DNA from: Paenibacillus polymyxa M1
GTDB lineage: Bacteria > Bacillota > Bacilli > Paenibacillales > Paenibacillaceae
Reading direction: 5' to 3'
Assembly: GCF_000237325.1 (NCBI RefSeq)
Contig: NC_017543.1
Span: 186,001 to 250,000 of the forward strand
Length of the DNA stretch: 64,000 nt
Position numbers and translations under genes: made by a program. The notes below the pieces were generated by a model. It made no database searches. It was not told the origin of the DNA and saw nothing but the letters and a program-made list of their open reading frames with translations. Positions within the stretch are counted from its first letter, which is position 1; each line of letters begins with the position of its first letter. Below, in pieces: positions 35,782 to 45,149 of the stretch.

Positions 35782-37272
35782 ATGAAAGAAAGCATAAAAA
35801 GGCTGTATAAAATTAAGAATCGTTTATATATTGAAGCTAAATACTTGGCCACATTCGGATTTAATATAGGTCAGGCTATCAAGTACGAAATTGATAAAAC
35901 TAATAAAAAAATCACAGTTGTTCCTACCCAAAACGCAAGAAAGCATGTTGCTAAAACCACTCAAAAATCGGGAATGAGTGTTCCTGTCATAGATATAAAA
36001 GCGGAAGAGGTTAAAGATTTTTTCTCCAAACAACAAAAAATCGAGGTAGAAATTCAGCAAGGGAAAATTGTATTTACAGTATTAGAATCCACTTTAGAAG
36101 CTACTAATGTTATTGATTTCGAGGCAGCAAAGAGTCTAAAACTCATAATGCAAAAAAAACAGTACCTTGTTAATCTCGAGGAATTCGGAAAAGTCGTTAA
36201 CTACCAGCAGATAGATTTACTCGATCTACTTCATGCTGAGAAGAATGACATTCAAGATTCTATGAGTGGGCAAGCTAGCTTAAAGATTAAAGAAAAAGCA
36301 ATTAGAATGATGAGTCTGTTCAGCGGTTGTGGCTCCATTGATAAAGCATTCATAGAGGAAAATTATAATATAATTTTTGCGAATGATCGATTTGTAAGCA
36401 GAGCATTAAGGGATAACCACATACAGACATATCGCAACAATATTGGTGATCATATCATTATGCGTGATGTTATGGAATTCACTAAGGAGGATATCCCTGA
36501 AGTTGACTTCTTAGCAGCTGGTATACCTTGTGTTGATTTTAGTAATTTGAATGTAATCAAAAATTTTAGAGATGAGGAGTCTATGCAACATCCATTAGTC
36601 GAACAGACTCTTAATATAATTAACTGGAGCAAGTGTAAGGGTTTTTTAATCGAAAATGTAGAGCGATTTCTTACTGTAAAAGGTGGGATTATGATAAAAA
36701 GATTTAAAGAGCGATTAAACAAGTTCAATATAATCACTCGTGTGATTGATGCTACTTCACTAGGGTCTCCTCAGAAACGCAAAAGAGCCTTTATTCTGGG
36801 CCTACAGGGGGCAGACCCTAATTTAGATATACCTCACCTTGCACAACTAACTACAGTAGGTGATGCATTTAAGAATATTGAAGGTAAACCACAACAAGAC
36901 ATGTACTTTACACCTACAACTAAAACGCTTGAGCGTATGAAACATGTTCCACAAGGAGGAAACATTAACTCAGTTCCCATTGAGCTGCGTTCTAAAAAGA
37001 AAAAATTTTCAAATTTCTGTCAACGTCTTGATTTAAATGGCTATGCGCCAACGATAACTCATGTTCAGGATGAAGTATTCATTCATCCTCTTTTGAATCG
37101 ATATTTAACAGTACGAGAAACTGCTAGATTATTTAGTCTACCAGACGATTTTATATTTAGCGGACCACTGACAAGCATATTTGAAATGCTAAAAAATTGT
37201 GTTGATTTTAAAGTATCACTATTTTTAGCCAGAACCATTAGGAAGCAACTGACACCTTTGCTGCACTCATAA
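35782..37272 (+). CDS. C5 cytosine DNA methyltransferase with AbrB-like N-terminus
   Basis: Methylates cytosine in DNA. Motif I SLFSGCGSID about residue 178, catalytic motif IV GIPCVDFS about 249, motif VI ENVERF about 291, motif VIII QKRKRAF about 331 and motif X YLTVRETARLFSLPDDF near the end are all present, so it should be active. The first about 110 residues are extra: RLYIEAKYLATFGFNIGQAI and IKYEIDKTNKKITVVP resemble an AbrB/SymE-type DNA-binding barrel, followed by a second similar unit. No restriction endonuclease gene is adjacent, so it looks like an orphan methyltransferase, perhaps protective against host restriction. GAGGAGG precedes ATG 35782 by about 10 bases. Confidence 0.85.
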   Translation: MKESIKRLYKIKNRLYIEAKYLATFGFNIGQAIKYEIDKTNKKITVVPTQNARKHVAKTTQKSGMSVPVIDIKAEEVKDFFSKQQKIEVEIQQGKIVFTVLESTLEATNVIDFEAAKSLKLIMQKKQYLVNLEEFGKVVNYQQIDLLDLLHAEKNDIQDSMSGQASLKIKEKAIRMMSLFSGCGSIDKAFIEENYNIIFANDRFVSRALRDNHIQTYRNNIGDHIIMRDVMEFTKEDIPEVDFLAAGIPCVDFSNLNVIKNFRDEESMQHPLVEQTLNIINWSKCKGFLIENVERFLTVKGGIMIKRFKERLNKFNIITRVIDATSLGSPQKRKRAFILGLQGADPNLDIPHLAQLTTVGDAFKNIEGKPQQDMYFTPTTKTLERMKHVPQGGNINSVPIELRSKKKKFSNFCQRLDLNGYAPTITHVQDEVFIHPLLNRYLTVRETARLFSLPDDFIFSGPLTSIFEMLKNCVDFKVSLFLARTIRKQLTPLLHS

Positions 37273-37312
37273 TCGATTTATCTTTATTATCTTTTTCTTA
37301 AGATTGGATATC

Positions 37313-37352
37313 AAAAAGGAGCGAGCAGTTATATAATTACTCGCTCCTTTTT
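37313..37352 (+). terminator. intrinsic terminator
   Basis: AAAAAGGAGCGAG pairs with CTCGCTCCTTTTT, 40 bases after the methyltransferase gene. Confidence 0.85.
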
Positions 37353-37418
37353 GAATTTGATTCTCCTTCTCGAACTATCTCCCTCTTGTTATGATCTTTA
37401 TGAAAGGAGAAGGAGATA

Positions 37419-38318
37419 ATGAATATACGAAACTTTTTTTCAAGTATTAAGTTCACTAACATGAACCGAATTTTCATTCTTTTGATTGTTATTATCTTAT
37501 ATTTCATGGCGATGGTTTTGCACGACGGGTACACTGCCCACATTGATTTCAGTTACATATGGAGCTCACTGATTATTTTTGGATTTTGGGGCATTCTAAT
37601 TACCCTGGCTGGATTCATAGGTTGGAATACACTACATTGGTGTTGTGTACCAGCTTACCTAATTTGCATGATCATATCTATTCTTGAACAACCTTTTCTT
37701 AGAGCTGGTATGCCTTATGTTTGTATCATAATGTCTTCAATAATATTAAGTTTTTTTGTAGGAATCTTTCTTCAGATAGGAAAAAATATCATAAATCGTT
37801 TTACAACGTCTAGACAATCATTTGAAGTATCGTCATTTGCAAGTAGAACAAGCTTAAAAGTAAAGTATTTTAAGAAAATATTTATAGAATTACCATCCTC
37901 AAAAGATCATCTAGCATACCATCAGACGTTGTTATTTTGCTTAATTATTGATATTTCGAGCAATATTGCTTTTGTATACAATCATTCTGAAACAACCTTT
38001 TTGATCGATATATTTCATTGTATTTTCCTCACAATCGTCATAGGGACGATAGGGTACAAAGGGTGGAAAACGATCTATACAGGGGGACTTATTGGTATTG
38101 TTATGGATGGTATGGTTACAATCACCAATTCATTCTTTTTTTCTAATCCTATGAAAAGCCTTTTAAGATATTTAGAATATTTACTATATAATGGGTTAGG
38201 AGCTTCAACAATGAAGATCATTTGGCTAATAGGTATTAATTGGTTTGTTGTCTTTGGTATAGTAATTGGGTCTTTTGTGAAGATCATATATAATACCAAA
38301 CGGCTTTATAAAAGATGA
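37419..38318 (+). CDS. multi-pass membrane protein, 299 aa
   Basis: ATG 37419 follows AAGGAGAAGGAG. About seven hydrophobic helices are visible: about 15-35 (IFILLIVIILYFMAMVL), 48-70, 75-95, 100-123, then a cytoplasmic loop (about 125-165, TTSRQSFEVSSFASRTSLKV), and further helices in the C-terminal half (about 170-190, 200-220, 225-245, 268-290). No transport signature is recognised. It converges with the next minus-strand gene across a shared terminator. Confidence 0.6.
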   Translation: MNIRNFFSSIKFTNMNRIFILLIVIILYFMAMVLHDGYTAHIDFSYIWSSLIIFGFWGILITLAGFIGWNTLHWCCVPAYLICMIISILEQPFLRAGMPYVCIIMSSIILSFFVGIFLQIGKNIINRFTTSRQSFEVSSFASRTSLKVKYFKKIFIELPSSKDHLAYHQTLLFCLIIDISSNIAFVYNHSETTFLIDIFHCIFLTIVIGTIGYKGWKTIYTGGLIGIVMDGMVTITNSFFFSNPMKSLLRYLEYLLYNGLGASTMKIIWLIGINWFVVFGIVIGSFVKIIYNTKRLYKR

Positions 38319-38332
38319 TAATTTGCGTATGA

Positions 38333-38375
38333 AAAAAGCCCTATTTACTCTCATAACGAGTTAAATAGGGCTTTT
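38333..38375. terminator. bidirectional terminator
   Basis: AAAAGCCCTATTTA(CTC) pairs with (GAG)TTAAATAGGGCTTTT between two convergent genes; A and T runs flank both sides. Confidence 0.85.
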
Positions 38376-38387
38376 GTTTAAAAGCTA

Positions 38388-39248
38388 TTAATCATTTGCC
38401 GGATATCCAAGTTGGTCTAGCCACTCATGGATTAAAAACATTGTGTCACTTGAAATTGTCCACGCTTTAACAGCTTTATTTAGGGTGAACCCTTCAAACC
38501 TGTTCATCCTAAACTTTAGGCTATATCCACGAAATGTTTTAATAGAATAGCTTGCTACGAGTTGGCCGTACTTGGTGAAATCATAACGGGCATCATAGAA
38601 CTCAATTATGTCTGTCTCTAAAGAAAGCTGTTTAGTATTATGTTTGCCTATTTTTACAATGCGAACATTAAATTTTGTACCATCTGATTCACAAGGGAAG
38701 ATAAGTTCTTGAAGAGGTGTTTTTATTTCAAGCTTTTCTTTTTTTTGAGGATTATTTACATGTTTTCTTCCAATCATTTCCCTCAAAGCCGTAGGTCCTT
38801 CAGACCAATACATTTGGATTGAACTTGCTATATAAAAGCATACATCCGGATTATATTTTACGTCTTCTATGTCCCAAAAATTAATTATTCCGAACTGATC
38901 ATAAAAGGTTATTTCATCGTTCAAGATAATTATCCCTTTCAAATGTTTACTCTCTAGTAACTCAGAAATGAGTGTAGAAGCCACTTGTTTTTCATTTGCC
39001 TCCATTTCCGAATCATATTGGCTGAATGAAAATATTCCACATATAAGGGCCTGTTCTAAGAATTTTAACAATCGAGGAAGGTATAGCTCTCTATTATGAT
39101 AAGAATCTCGCCTTGCACTTTCTAAAATCAAATCAGCGTACTTAAATATATGCTTGTGAGACTGAAAGTAACCTCTTTTAAAAGCAGTTGATAGTACTTG
39201 TATTAATGTCTTTGTTTTTTCAATCTCCAATGGTTTTTCAATTTTCAT
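38388..39248 (-). CDS. hypothetical protein, 286 aa, leader-controlled
   Basis: On the minus strand, AAGGAGTG precedes ATG 39248 by about 8 bases. Unrecognised soluble protein: MKIEKPLEIEKTKTLIQVLS, helices in the N-terminal half (RLLKFLEQALICGIFSF), a central LKGIIILNDEITFYDQFG strand pair and a beta-rich second half (VRIVKIGKHNTKQLSLETDI). It is the one clear class I leader gene on the minus strand. Confidence 0.6.
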   Translation of the reverse strand: MKIEKPLEIEKTKTLIQVLSTAFKRGYFQSHKHIFKYADLILESARRDSYHNRELYLPRLLKFLEQALICGIFSFSQYDSEMEANEKQVASTLISELLESKHLKGIIILNDEITFYDQFGIINFWDIEDVKYNPDVCFYIASSIQMYWSEGPTALREMIGRKHVNNPQKKEKLEIKTPLQELIFPCESDGTKFNVRIVKIGKHNTKQLSLETDIIEFYDARYDFTKYGQLVASYSIKTFRGYSLKFRMNRFEGFTLNKAVKAWTISSDTMFLIHEWLDQLGYPAND

Positions 39249-39299
39249 AATGACACTCCTTTTTATCTTTTCATCTTTCTTGCTACTAATGAAACGACA

Positions 39300-39465
39300 A
39301 AAAACCGTCCTCAGGTTCTATCCACGGAAGTGGGAATGCCAAAAAAGGCAATAGAACACCAAAGACGGTGTATGTTGAAGATCCATTAAGCTCACGTCGC
39401 ATGACAAAGCTCAAAGCAAAAAAATGTATAGATTTATTATATCGAATTATAAGTGTATAGTTAAG
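39300..39465 (-). promoter_or_regulatory. class I leader on minus strand
   Basis: Read on the minus strand: TTAACT and TATAAT (39442-39437) with spacer 17; the ANGC element at 39412-39388, 25 bases after the -10, with GAGCT/AGCTT outer, GTC/GAC inner, loop ATGC; then ACCGTC...TTCTAT (5' arm, about 39370-39350) pairing with ATAGAACCTGAGGACGGT (39320-39303), followed by TTTTTTGTCGTTTC. Same order and spacing as the plus-strand members. Confidence 0.8.
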
Positions 39466-39486
39466 AATTAATTTTGGTATGTCTGA

Positions 39487-39595
39487 TTGACTTTTTCAAC
39501 CAAGATAAGCATAATTAAAATAAAATTATTGAAACGATCAGGGGAGCACCTTGAAGTAACCATTAGCTGGTTATTTCAGGGTGCTCTTTTTCTCG
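39487..39595 (+). promoter_or_regulatory. class II leader: promoter and GGAGCACC terminator
   Basis: TTGACT (39487-39492) and CATAAT (39510-39515), spacer 17. GAGCACCTTGAAGTAACC (39544-39561) pairs with GGTTATTTCAGGGTGCTC (39569-39586), then TTTTTCTCGTTTCC, before the gene at 39628. No ANGC hairpin. Confidence 0.7.
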
Positions 39596-39627
39596 TTTCC
39601 GGACTACCTGCCAAAAGGAGATTGGAG

Positions 39628-39891
39628 ATGAAACAAGAAGTGTCACTGCATAGAGAAGCTAGATTCATTGGGTTATCAATGATTCTCAGCTTGGTTATTG
39701 GATCAGGTGCTGCAATGATGCACATGGAATTCGGAATATTGTCTTCAATATTAATTGTTCCTTTTGTAGGATCAACTATTTTTGTCTATATGACAATACT
39801 GTCTAAGTGTAAACACAAGGGGACTAATCATTTTGCTTTAATGCTCATAATGATTATCTTTTTCTTTGTGTTGACTATCCTTATTAGTTAG
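39628..39891 (+). CDS. small membrane protein, 87 aa
   Basis: The start is taken as ATG 39628 (after AGGAGATTGGAG), because the longer open frame from 39487 runs through the promoter and terminator. Three hydrophobic helices: FIGLSMILSLVIGSGAA, ILSSILIVPFVGSTIFVYM and LMLIMIIFFFVLTILI, separated by a short basic loop (KCKHKGTNH). Function unknown; it is a single-gene unit with a class II leader. Confidence 0.55.
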   Translation: MKQEVSLHREARFIGLSMILSLVIGSGAAMMHMEFGILSSILIVPFVGSTIFVYMTILSKCKHKGTNHFALMLIMIIFFFVLTILIS

Positions 39892-40051
39892 ATGCGTTCG
39901 GAGAAAAAGAACTAATATCTACTAATCTCTCCTGAGATTATTTCGGTCTTATGGGGATACAAAAAGCTGTAGCTTTAAAGGGAAGAAAAGCATGGGAGTT
40001 CCAATCAGATCAATTACCAATAAGCCGTCCATCCTTGAAACTAAAACCTAG

Positions 40052-40093
40052 GCAATTCGAGCCATTTTAAAGAAGACTAGAATTGCCTTTTTA
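40052..40093 (+). terminator. intrinsic terminator
   Basis: AGGCAATTC pairs with GAATTGCCT and is followed by TTTTTAAG; it ends the small membrane protein unit. The 160 bases before it hold no gene. Confidence 0.6.
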
Positions 40094-40097
40094 AGAG

Positions 40098-40382
40098 TTA
40101 ATCAGTTCTCTGGTTTAACTCATTTTCTACAATCGTTCGTATTTGTTGTATAGCGAGTAATTCGTCTTCATCAAGAAAATATACTTTGTCATGATCTTTT
40201 ATTGCTGCGTTCATTCGAGAGACCTTGTCTAACGATTTCGTTATGATTTGATCTATCTCAATACATATGCCGCGTAGCCTTTGCTCAGAAGTCGACTTTA
40301 ACCATTTTTCTAAGTGCTCTGGATGGTTCGACCAATCAGAACTAATTAAATTTCGAATTAAACTACGATCATCATCTTTCAT
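40098..40382 (-). CDS. hypothetical protein, 94 aa
   Basis: On the minus strand GGAGG is followed after five bases by ATG 40382 (the ATG at 40394 contains the ribosome site). The product MKDDDRSLIRNLISSDWSNH is soluble and helical (AIKDHDKVYFLDEDELLAIQ). Unrecognised. It diverges from the class II leader gene at 40713. Confidence 0.5.
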   Translation of the reverse strand: MKDDDRSLIRNLISSDWSNHPEHLEKWLKSTSEQRLRGICIEIDQIITKSLDKVSRMNAAIKDHDKVYFLDEDELLAIQQIRTIVENELNQRTD

Positions 40383-40505
40383 AAGAACCTCCATATAATA
40401 TTTTTATAAAATAACACTTACATTTTAACATTCTCATTATTACCCCTAAAAATTGAAATCATTTTTTTCTCATCACTGAAAATTTAGACTGTATCCATTA
40501 CAAGA

Positions 40506-40612
40506 TTGACTGTACACTTAGAACTTACGATAATAGAAAGAGGAGAAAAATAAAAACTCTCGGATCAAGGGAAGCACCCTTTTTCGGCATGATGCCGTAA
40601 AGGGTGCTTTGT
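40506..40612 (+). promoter_or_regulatory. class II leader: promoter and GAAGCACCC terminator
   Basis: TTGACT (40506-40511) and GATAAT (40529-40534), spacer 17; the region around TTAGAACT is shared with the promoter at 53199. GAAGCACCCTTT (40571-40582) pairs with AAAGGGTGCTTT (40599-40610) and encloses CGGCATGATGCCG. It precedes the gene at 40713. Confidence 0.7.
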
Positions 40613-40712
40613 CGTTATATTATATAAAATTACATTTTTGATAAATATAATCATGAATAATTCTATAATAATAATTGCTCTTAACCAAAGAGTAATTGGG
40701 GGGAGCACACAC

Positions 40713-41048
40713 ATGATTTTTGACGAAATTATTGAATTATACGAAATAGAAATCGATTACCTAAACGAGTATTACTCCTCAACCAGTTTAAGTTCCTATC
40801 TTAGTGATCTAAAGTGGATTAATGAAGAACTTGAAAGAGTAAAAAAGATAGATTCTTTACATAAAAAAACACAAATACAAACGCTCGAAGAGCTAAAGAA
40901 AAGTGTTAGCAAGCGTATTAAAATGTGTCTTAAAAGTCAAACAAACAATGTTATATTAGACCTTCATATTTGTATAACTGAATTGAAGGCATTCCAAAAA
41001 CAGTCATCAGATGTTTCAGTATCATCATTACCGTTCCAGATGAATTAG
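40713..41048 (+). CDS. hypothetical protein, 111 aa, class II leader
   Basis: The start is ATG 40713 with GGGGGGAG about 9 bases upstream; the frame is open from 40638 but without a ribosome site. The product is helical and charged (MIFDEIIELYEIEIDYLNEY; LKWINEELERVKKIDSLHKK; LEELKKSVSKRIKMCLKS), probably a coiled-coil soluble protein. It lies just upstream of the replicon B initiator and might belong to its control; no direct evidence. Confidence 0.55.
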   Translation: MIFDEIIELYEIEIDYLNEYYSSTSLSSYLSDLKWINEELERVKKIDSLHKKTQIQTLEELKKSVSKRIKMCLKSQTNNVILDLHICITELKAFQKQSSDVSVSSLPFQMN

Positions 41049-41186
41049 ATAGACTGTAATGAAATTATAAATTCAACTTTAAGAAGCACTGGTGACAAGC
41101 TTGAACTGTCACTGTGCTACTAATTTCTTGTTTTTAAATATACAATAGTAGGAGAGATGTCTGGGTTGGAGGGTGAACAATTAAAG

Positions 41187-42392
41187 ATGAAAGTTATCCG
41201 AAATACATTAAGACAAGAAGCGCTCAATTTGATTCCGCTATATACAAGCTTGAAAAAAATGAACTTAAGTATGGATGATATAGATAAGCAACTTGCTCCT
41301 AAGACTCAAAAATGTGCTAGAAAATTTGTGAGACATAAGACAATGCAGCTCAAACTAGAATTTACTTATATTGGGCAAGAGTATAATCAGTTGGGCCGAC
41401 AAATAAATGAAGAAGAACGTAACAACATCAAAATTGACGAGCAAAAATATTTACAATATTCAATCATTGAGCTTGAATACAAAATACTTGAAAAAGCTTT
41501 AGAAATAAAAAAAGTACAAAATCGTAATGTCCCAGACACGCCCATCGAAACTAATTTAATCGAGCATGGATTATTTTCGGCTGGCTCTCACTCAAAAAAA
41601 GTAATGCGAACAAAATATTCCACTGGCGTAGTCCAGCAGACACGAAACGGTTTCCGACGACTCACCTATGAGAATTCGGCTGGGGTTTTTCTAGGAACAT
41701 TTGATGCTCGAGTTTTAGCGGGTTTAACAAAATTGTATTTTGAAAAAGGCATGCAACAACAATTTTCGTTTAATTTTAATGAACTTGCTAAAGAAATGGA
41801 TACTATTCCTTCTGGGAAAGAGTATATGGAACTTTACGAAAGTCTTGTGAATATTTCTCGTACCCAGATTATTATGGAGGAATACTACTTACCAGGTAAT
41901 AAAGTCCGACAAAGAACAAGTATGTATCATCCGATCGATACCCTTACATTTGTTTTAAGAGAAGGTGAAGAAGTAGGAAGAGAACGGGCTGCGACTGTGT
42001 CCTTTCATAATTTGATTCACCAGTCCCTTCAACAAGGGAATTTTCTGACTATGAATGTCGTACTTTTCAATGATTTTTTGAAACCGACTACCAAGATCTT
42101 ATATGTAAATATGATTAATTCTGCTGCTCAAAATATAACATCTTATAGTGTAGAGACTCTTACCCAACATCTTAACCTCCAGACAGCAAATCGATCATTA
42201 CTTGTTAGTAATTTATTAGAAGCTTTTGAAGAATTAAAAAATATGGATGTCATTAACTCCTATGATATCGTTTACGGACAAAGAAAAAGCGTACAATTCA
42301 TAAATTTTGTGCCAGGAGATTTGCTACAAATTCAATCACAAACGCTTCAGGGTAAGTTTGATTTAATTCTTACTCATGATGAAAGACCATAA
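41187..42392 (+). CDS. replicon B replication initiator, 401 aa
   Basis: ATG 41187 lies 11 bases after GGAGGGTG; an upstream ATG at 41157 touches its own GGAGAG and is unlikely. The N-terminal 140 residues are helical and basic. About 180-240 (DARVLAGLTKLYFEKG...FNFNELAKEMDTIPSGKEYM) and about 310-390 (TKILYVNMINSAAQ...SVETLTQHLNLQTANRSLLV) form two winged-helix units, the architecture of iteron-binding initiators. Four iterons and DnaA boxes follow directly downstream. Layout parallels replicon A, though the sequences are not obviously alike. Confidence 0.65.
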   Translation: MKVIRNTLRQEALNLIPLYTSLKKMNLSMDDIDKQLAPKTQKCARKFVRHKTMQLKLEFTYIGQEYNQLGRQINEEERNNIKIDEQKYLQYSIIELEYKILEKALEIKKVQNRNVPDTPIETNLIEHGLFSAGSHSKKVMRTKYSTGVVQQTRNGFRRLTYENSAGVFLGTFDARVLAGLTKLYFEKGMQQQFSFNFNELAKEMDTIPSGKEYMELYESLVNISRTQIIMEEYYLPGNKVRQRTSMYHPIDTLTFVLREGEEVGRERAATVSFHNLIHQSLQQGNFLTMNVVLFNDFLKPTTKILYVNMINSAAQNITSYSVETLTQHLNLQTANRSLLVSNLLEAFEELKNMDVINSYDIVYGQRKSVQFINFVPGDLLQIQSQTLQGKFDLILTHDERP

Positions 42393-42423
42393 CCACACTA
42401 AGCCAAATGAGTGTGGTTTTTCT
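42391..42423 (+). terminator. intrinsic terminator
   Basis: AACCACACT pairs with AGTGTGGTT and ends in TTTCTTTTTTT, at the stop of the replicon B initiator. Confidence 0.8.
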
Positions 42424-42480
42424 TTTTTTATTGGAACTATCATTCTAAACATTTAAAAAATACATTATCCAGACTTAAAG

Positions 42481-42732
42481 TATATACTGAACCCCTGACA
42501 AATGTCCAAACCCCTAAAAAGTCTATACTCAACCCCCAAAATATTGAGTCACTTCAAAATAAAATTGATAAATTGCTAATAGAAATGGACAAATTCAAAC
42601 TATATACTGAACCCCCACACAAATAATATACTGAACCCCGATAGCCAAAATATTTGTTAAGTGTTATTGTAAAAATATATTATCCACAATGGTAAATTAG
42701 ACCTTTCGACAAATTATCCACAGTGGATAAAT
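42481..42732. repeat. replicon B origin: four iterons and DnaA boxes
   Basis: Direct repeats TATATACTGAACCCC (42481-42495), TCTATACTCAACCCC (42522-42536), TATATACTGAACCCC (42601-42615) and ATATACTGAACCCC (42626-42639). A perfect DnaA box TTATCCACA is at 42680-42688, and a palindromic pair TTATCCACAGTGGATAA at 42715-42731. A short weak hairpin (AGAGCCCTTTT) follows at 42738. The open frame at 42765-43001 has no protein character. Confidence 0.85.
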
Positions 42733-42982
42733 AGAAAAGAGCCCTTTTAAAAAAGGACTCTCTTATGTGGATATATGTGCTACCAACACACATATCCTCA
42801 AATCATATACGGAGATCACCGGCAACCACCAGATCTCGCTTTTTAAGCTTTAGCTTTCTGTTCCCTTTATTTAAAAGGGATGCAGGAGGCCTGCTTTCAT
42901 GCTGTCTTCTATACCTGTATTTTAACAAATCCTATTCTTTAAGTCTACATAAACTACTACGTTTGAAAGGGGGTTCACCTAA

Positions 42983-44527
42983 ATGCAGACACTTATTTTA
43001 GCGAATAAATTAGGACTTGAAGATAACCATTCTACCTATCCTGTTAAGGTTACATCTTTATTTTTATCACATCTGTTTGATATAAATATGAACTTTAAGA
43101 GTCGAGTAAAGTTTTCGTTTCGAGTTGGCGGTACTTTGCGTCTAAAAGATCATGTGACACAAGCAGATCTGCAACTTCTCTTTATTCTCTTTAGATGCTG
43201 TAATGCTTATGGGTATATAGAACTTTCAAACCGTAAAGCAATATATCGCCAGCTAGAGAGGGAATTCGAGGTTCCTATCAGTGAAAGTCAATTTTATGCC
43301 TCATTAGAAAAGTTCATTCACCATAAACTTATTGTGTCTGAAGTTGCCTCTGATGGATCAATTCGTCATAAACTTAATTATTTTATGAATGAGAAAACGA
43401 ACAAAATTGGGCACTATGTCTTATTTCATCCTTTTGTCTTTACTCGTACCTTTCACCAGTTAACCCTTGCAGAAAAGAAACTGATTATTTCTGCTTATGC
43501 ACAGACTAGTGGTAATCCCAATAAAGTTATTTCTCGGAATTTAAAACAGCACAACGGAAGTTTTAAACACGCACAATTTGCGGGTCTATTTGAGTTTTTG
43601 CATAAAAGCCAGAAGAGTCACATTTTAGAGGTTCTGAACAATTTGAAATCCCTCTCCCTTCCAATTGAAACACAGAAGGAAAGTGCTCTTTTCGATGATA
43701 TAAAACTGTTAAAAGGGAAATCTGGCTTTAAGGCACAACTGAAATTCAATCGAGATTTTCTTATTTCTGTTGCTGAAGAGGAACCACAAAAATATTATCG
43801 ACCTATTGACGCGTGTACTCTCTATCCTAAATTTTATTCCCTTTTAAAAAGGGAAGCTGCATACTACGGGATCGGAGAAGTGTTATCAGATCGTTCTGAT
43901 GCGAACCGGCTCGTAAAAATTCTTAGAAATGTGAATGTTAGGCTAATTAGACATGCATTTTATCAACTTAGTAGCTATGTGACTATGAAAGGATTGCCAC
44001 GTAAACCGGAGTTTATTATTAAAGAAAGCATTGAGACAAAATTCAATGAGATGCTCGATCAAGTCATAATCAAAACTGGTGCTGAGGAATTTATACGTTG
44101 GCCTGAAACAAAGAAAGAAGGTATTATGGAGCGTAAGTGGCGTTTTTCTCATGCTGCTTTAAAGAGTAAAATAGGAATAAGGAAGCTGCGTACGCGGCTG
44201 CTAGATGCTGTTAAGAATCTTAATCTTGCCTATCCCATATTACCGTGGCAAATTTCCGATTATAGTGGGGGTGAAAGCACGTATCAAGCTTCTGAACTAC
44301 GAAAATATCTTAATATAGATAGTATTAAAGAGAAGGCACTTAAGTTAAAAGTTGATCCGTATTATTATGGTGATTTAGAGTATAATGCCTTCCTAGCCAT
44401 CCGTACTGAAGATCCGAGGTCTGTGGAAAAATGGATGCATGGGGAGTTACATAGATTACCTGTTTTACCTGGCAAACGTCTAATCCCATACAACTTCAGA
44501 TTGGAAAAATTCCTCTTTAATGAATAA
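42983..44527 (+). CDS. replicon B accessory replication protein, 514 aa (tentative)
   Basis: ATG 42983 has GGGGG about 10 bases upstream. Residues about 40-130 (KDHVTQADLQLLFILFRCCN...RKAIYRQLEREFEVPISESQ) look like a winged-helix DNA-binding domain. The centre is helical and basic, with DANRLVKILRNVNVRLIRHA. It sits across the iterons from the initiator, in the same orientation, matching the 401-residue protein of replicon A. I infer a function in replication control or helicase loading; no helicase or primase motif was seen. Family not recognised. Confidence 0.55.
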   Translation: MQTLILANKLGLEDNHSTYPVKVTSLFLSHLFDINMNFKSRVKFSFRVGGTLRLKDHVTQADLQLLFILFRCCNAYGYIELSNRKAIYRQLEREFEVPISESQFYASLEKFIHHKLIVSEVASDGSIRHKLNYFMNEKTNKIGHYVLFHPFVFTRTFHQLTLAEKKLIISAYAQTSGNPNKVISRNLKQHNGSFKHAQFAGLFEFLHKSQKSHILEVLNNLKSLSLPIETQKESALFDDIKLLKGKSGFKAQLKFNRDFLISVAEEEPQKYYRPIDACTLYPKFYSLLKREAAYYGIGEVLSDRSDANRLVKILRNVNVRLIRHAFYQLSSYVTMKGLPRKPEFIIKESIETKFNEMLDQVIIKTGAEEFIRWPETKKEGIMERKWRFSHAALKSKIGIRKLRTRLLDAVKNLNLAYPILPWQISDYSGGESTYQASELRKYLNIDSIKEKALKLKVDPYYYGDLEYNAFLAIRTEDPRSVEKWMHGELHRLPVLPGKRLIPYNFRLEKFLFNE

Positions 44528-45149
44528 GAATCCTTTCAGCTCTCAAAATTCTATTTTTTGAGGGTTCTTCGTTTTTGTCAATTTCTCCTTCCTAGATTTT
44601 TATATCCGCTCAATGTATGTTTTACCTTTAAATAAACATAATTAATTATACACATTTTTTTATATAACTAAAAAAACTCACTATATCGTTTTTTAAAATC
44701 ATAAAATTTCAAGTTATTCTTTGTATATTGTTAGTGGATTATTATGTTCTCCTTTTAAAAAAAAGTAAAAGATGTTGAGAGGAAATTTTTACTGTCCGCT
44801 TATCATACAAAATCAAATTAATAAATAAGATAACTTGTGGATAATGTTAATTCTATAAATATAAAAAAAGACTTGGTTTTTTATATCTTAGGTTATGCCA
44901 AAGCTTGATTTATTTTTCCACAACGGAGTTTTTAATTTGATTTTTTATTCTCTAAAAGCTCTTAAAACCTTACAGGTACTAGGTTTTGGAGCCAATAAAC
45001 TCTATAGTATCGTTTTTCTTTTTTTAGAAACTAAAATATGTTTTTAGAGACCTATTAGAACCTCCAAAATACATCACCTACGTCGATGCTGAGACTATTG
45101 AAGATTAACAAACAGAGGAGAGTAATTTAGTTCTTCTGTTCTAACACGA
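44528..45149. other. AT-rich region downstream of replicon B, with DnaA box
   Basis: A weak terminator-like hairpin (CTCAAAA/TTTTGAG, 44542-44563) follows the gene. A perfect DnaA box TGTGGATAA is at 44836-44844 and a one-mismatch copy near 44922, mirroring the DnaA box beyond the accessory gene of replicon A. No gene seen. Confidence 0.5.

Noticed and set aside
42765..43001. 78-codon frame between iterons and the accessory gene
   Set aside because: Overlaps the ribosome site and start of the next gene and has random composition.
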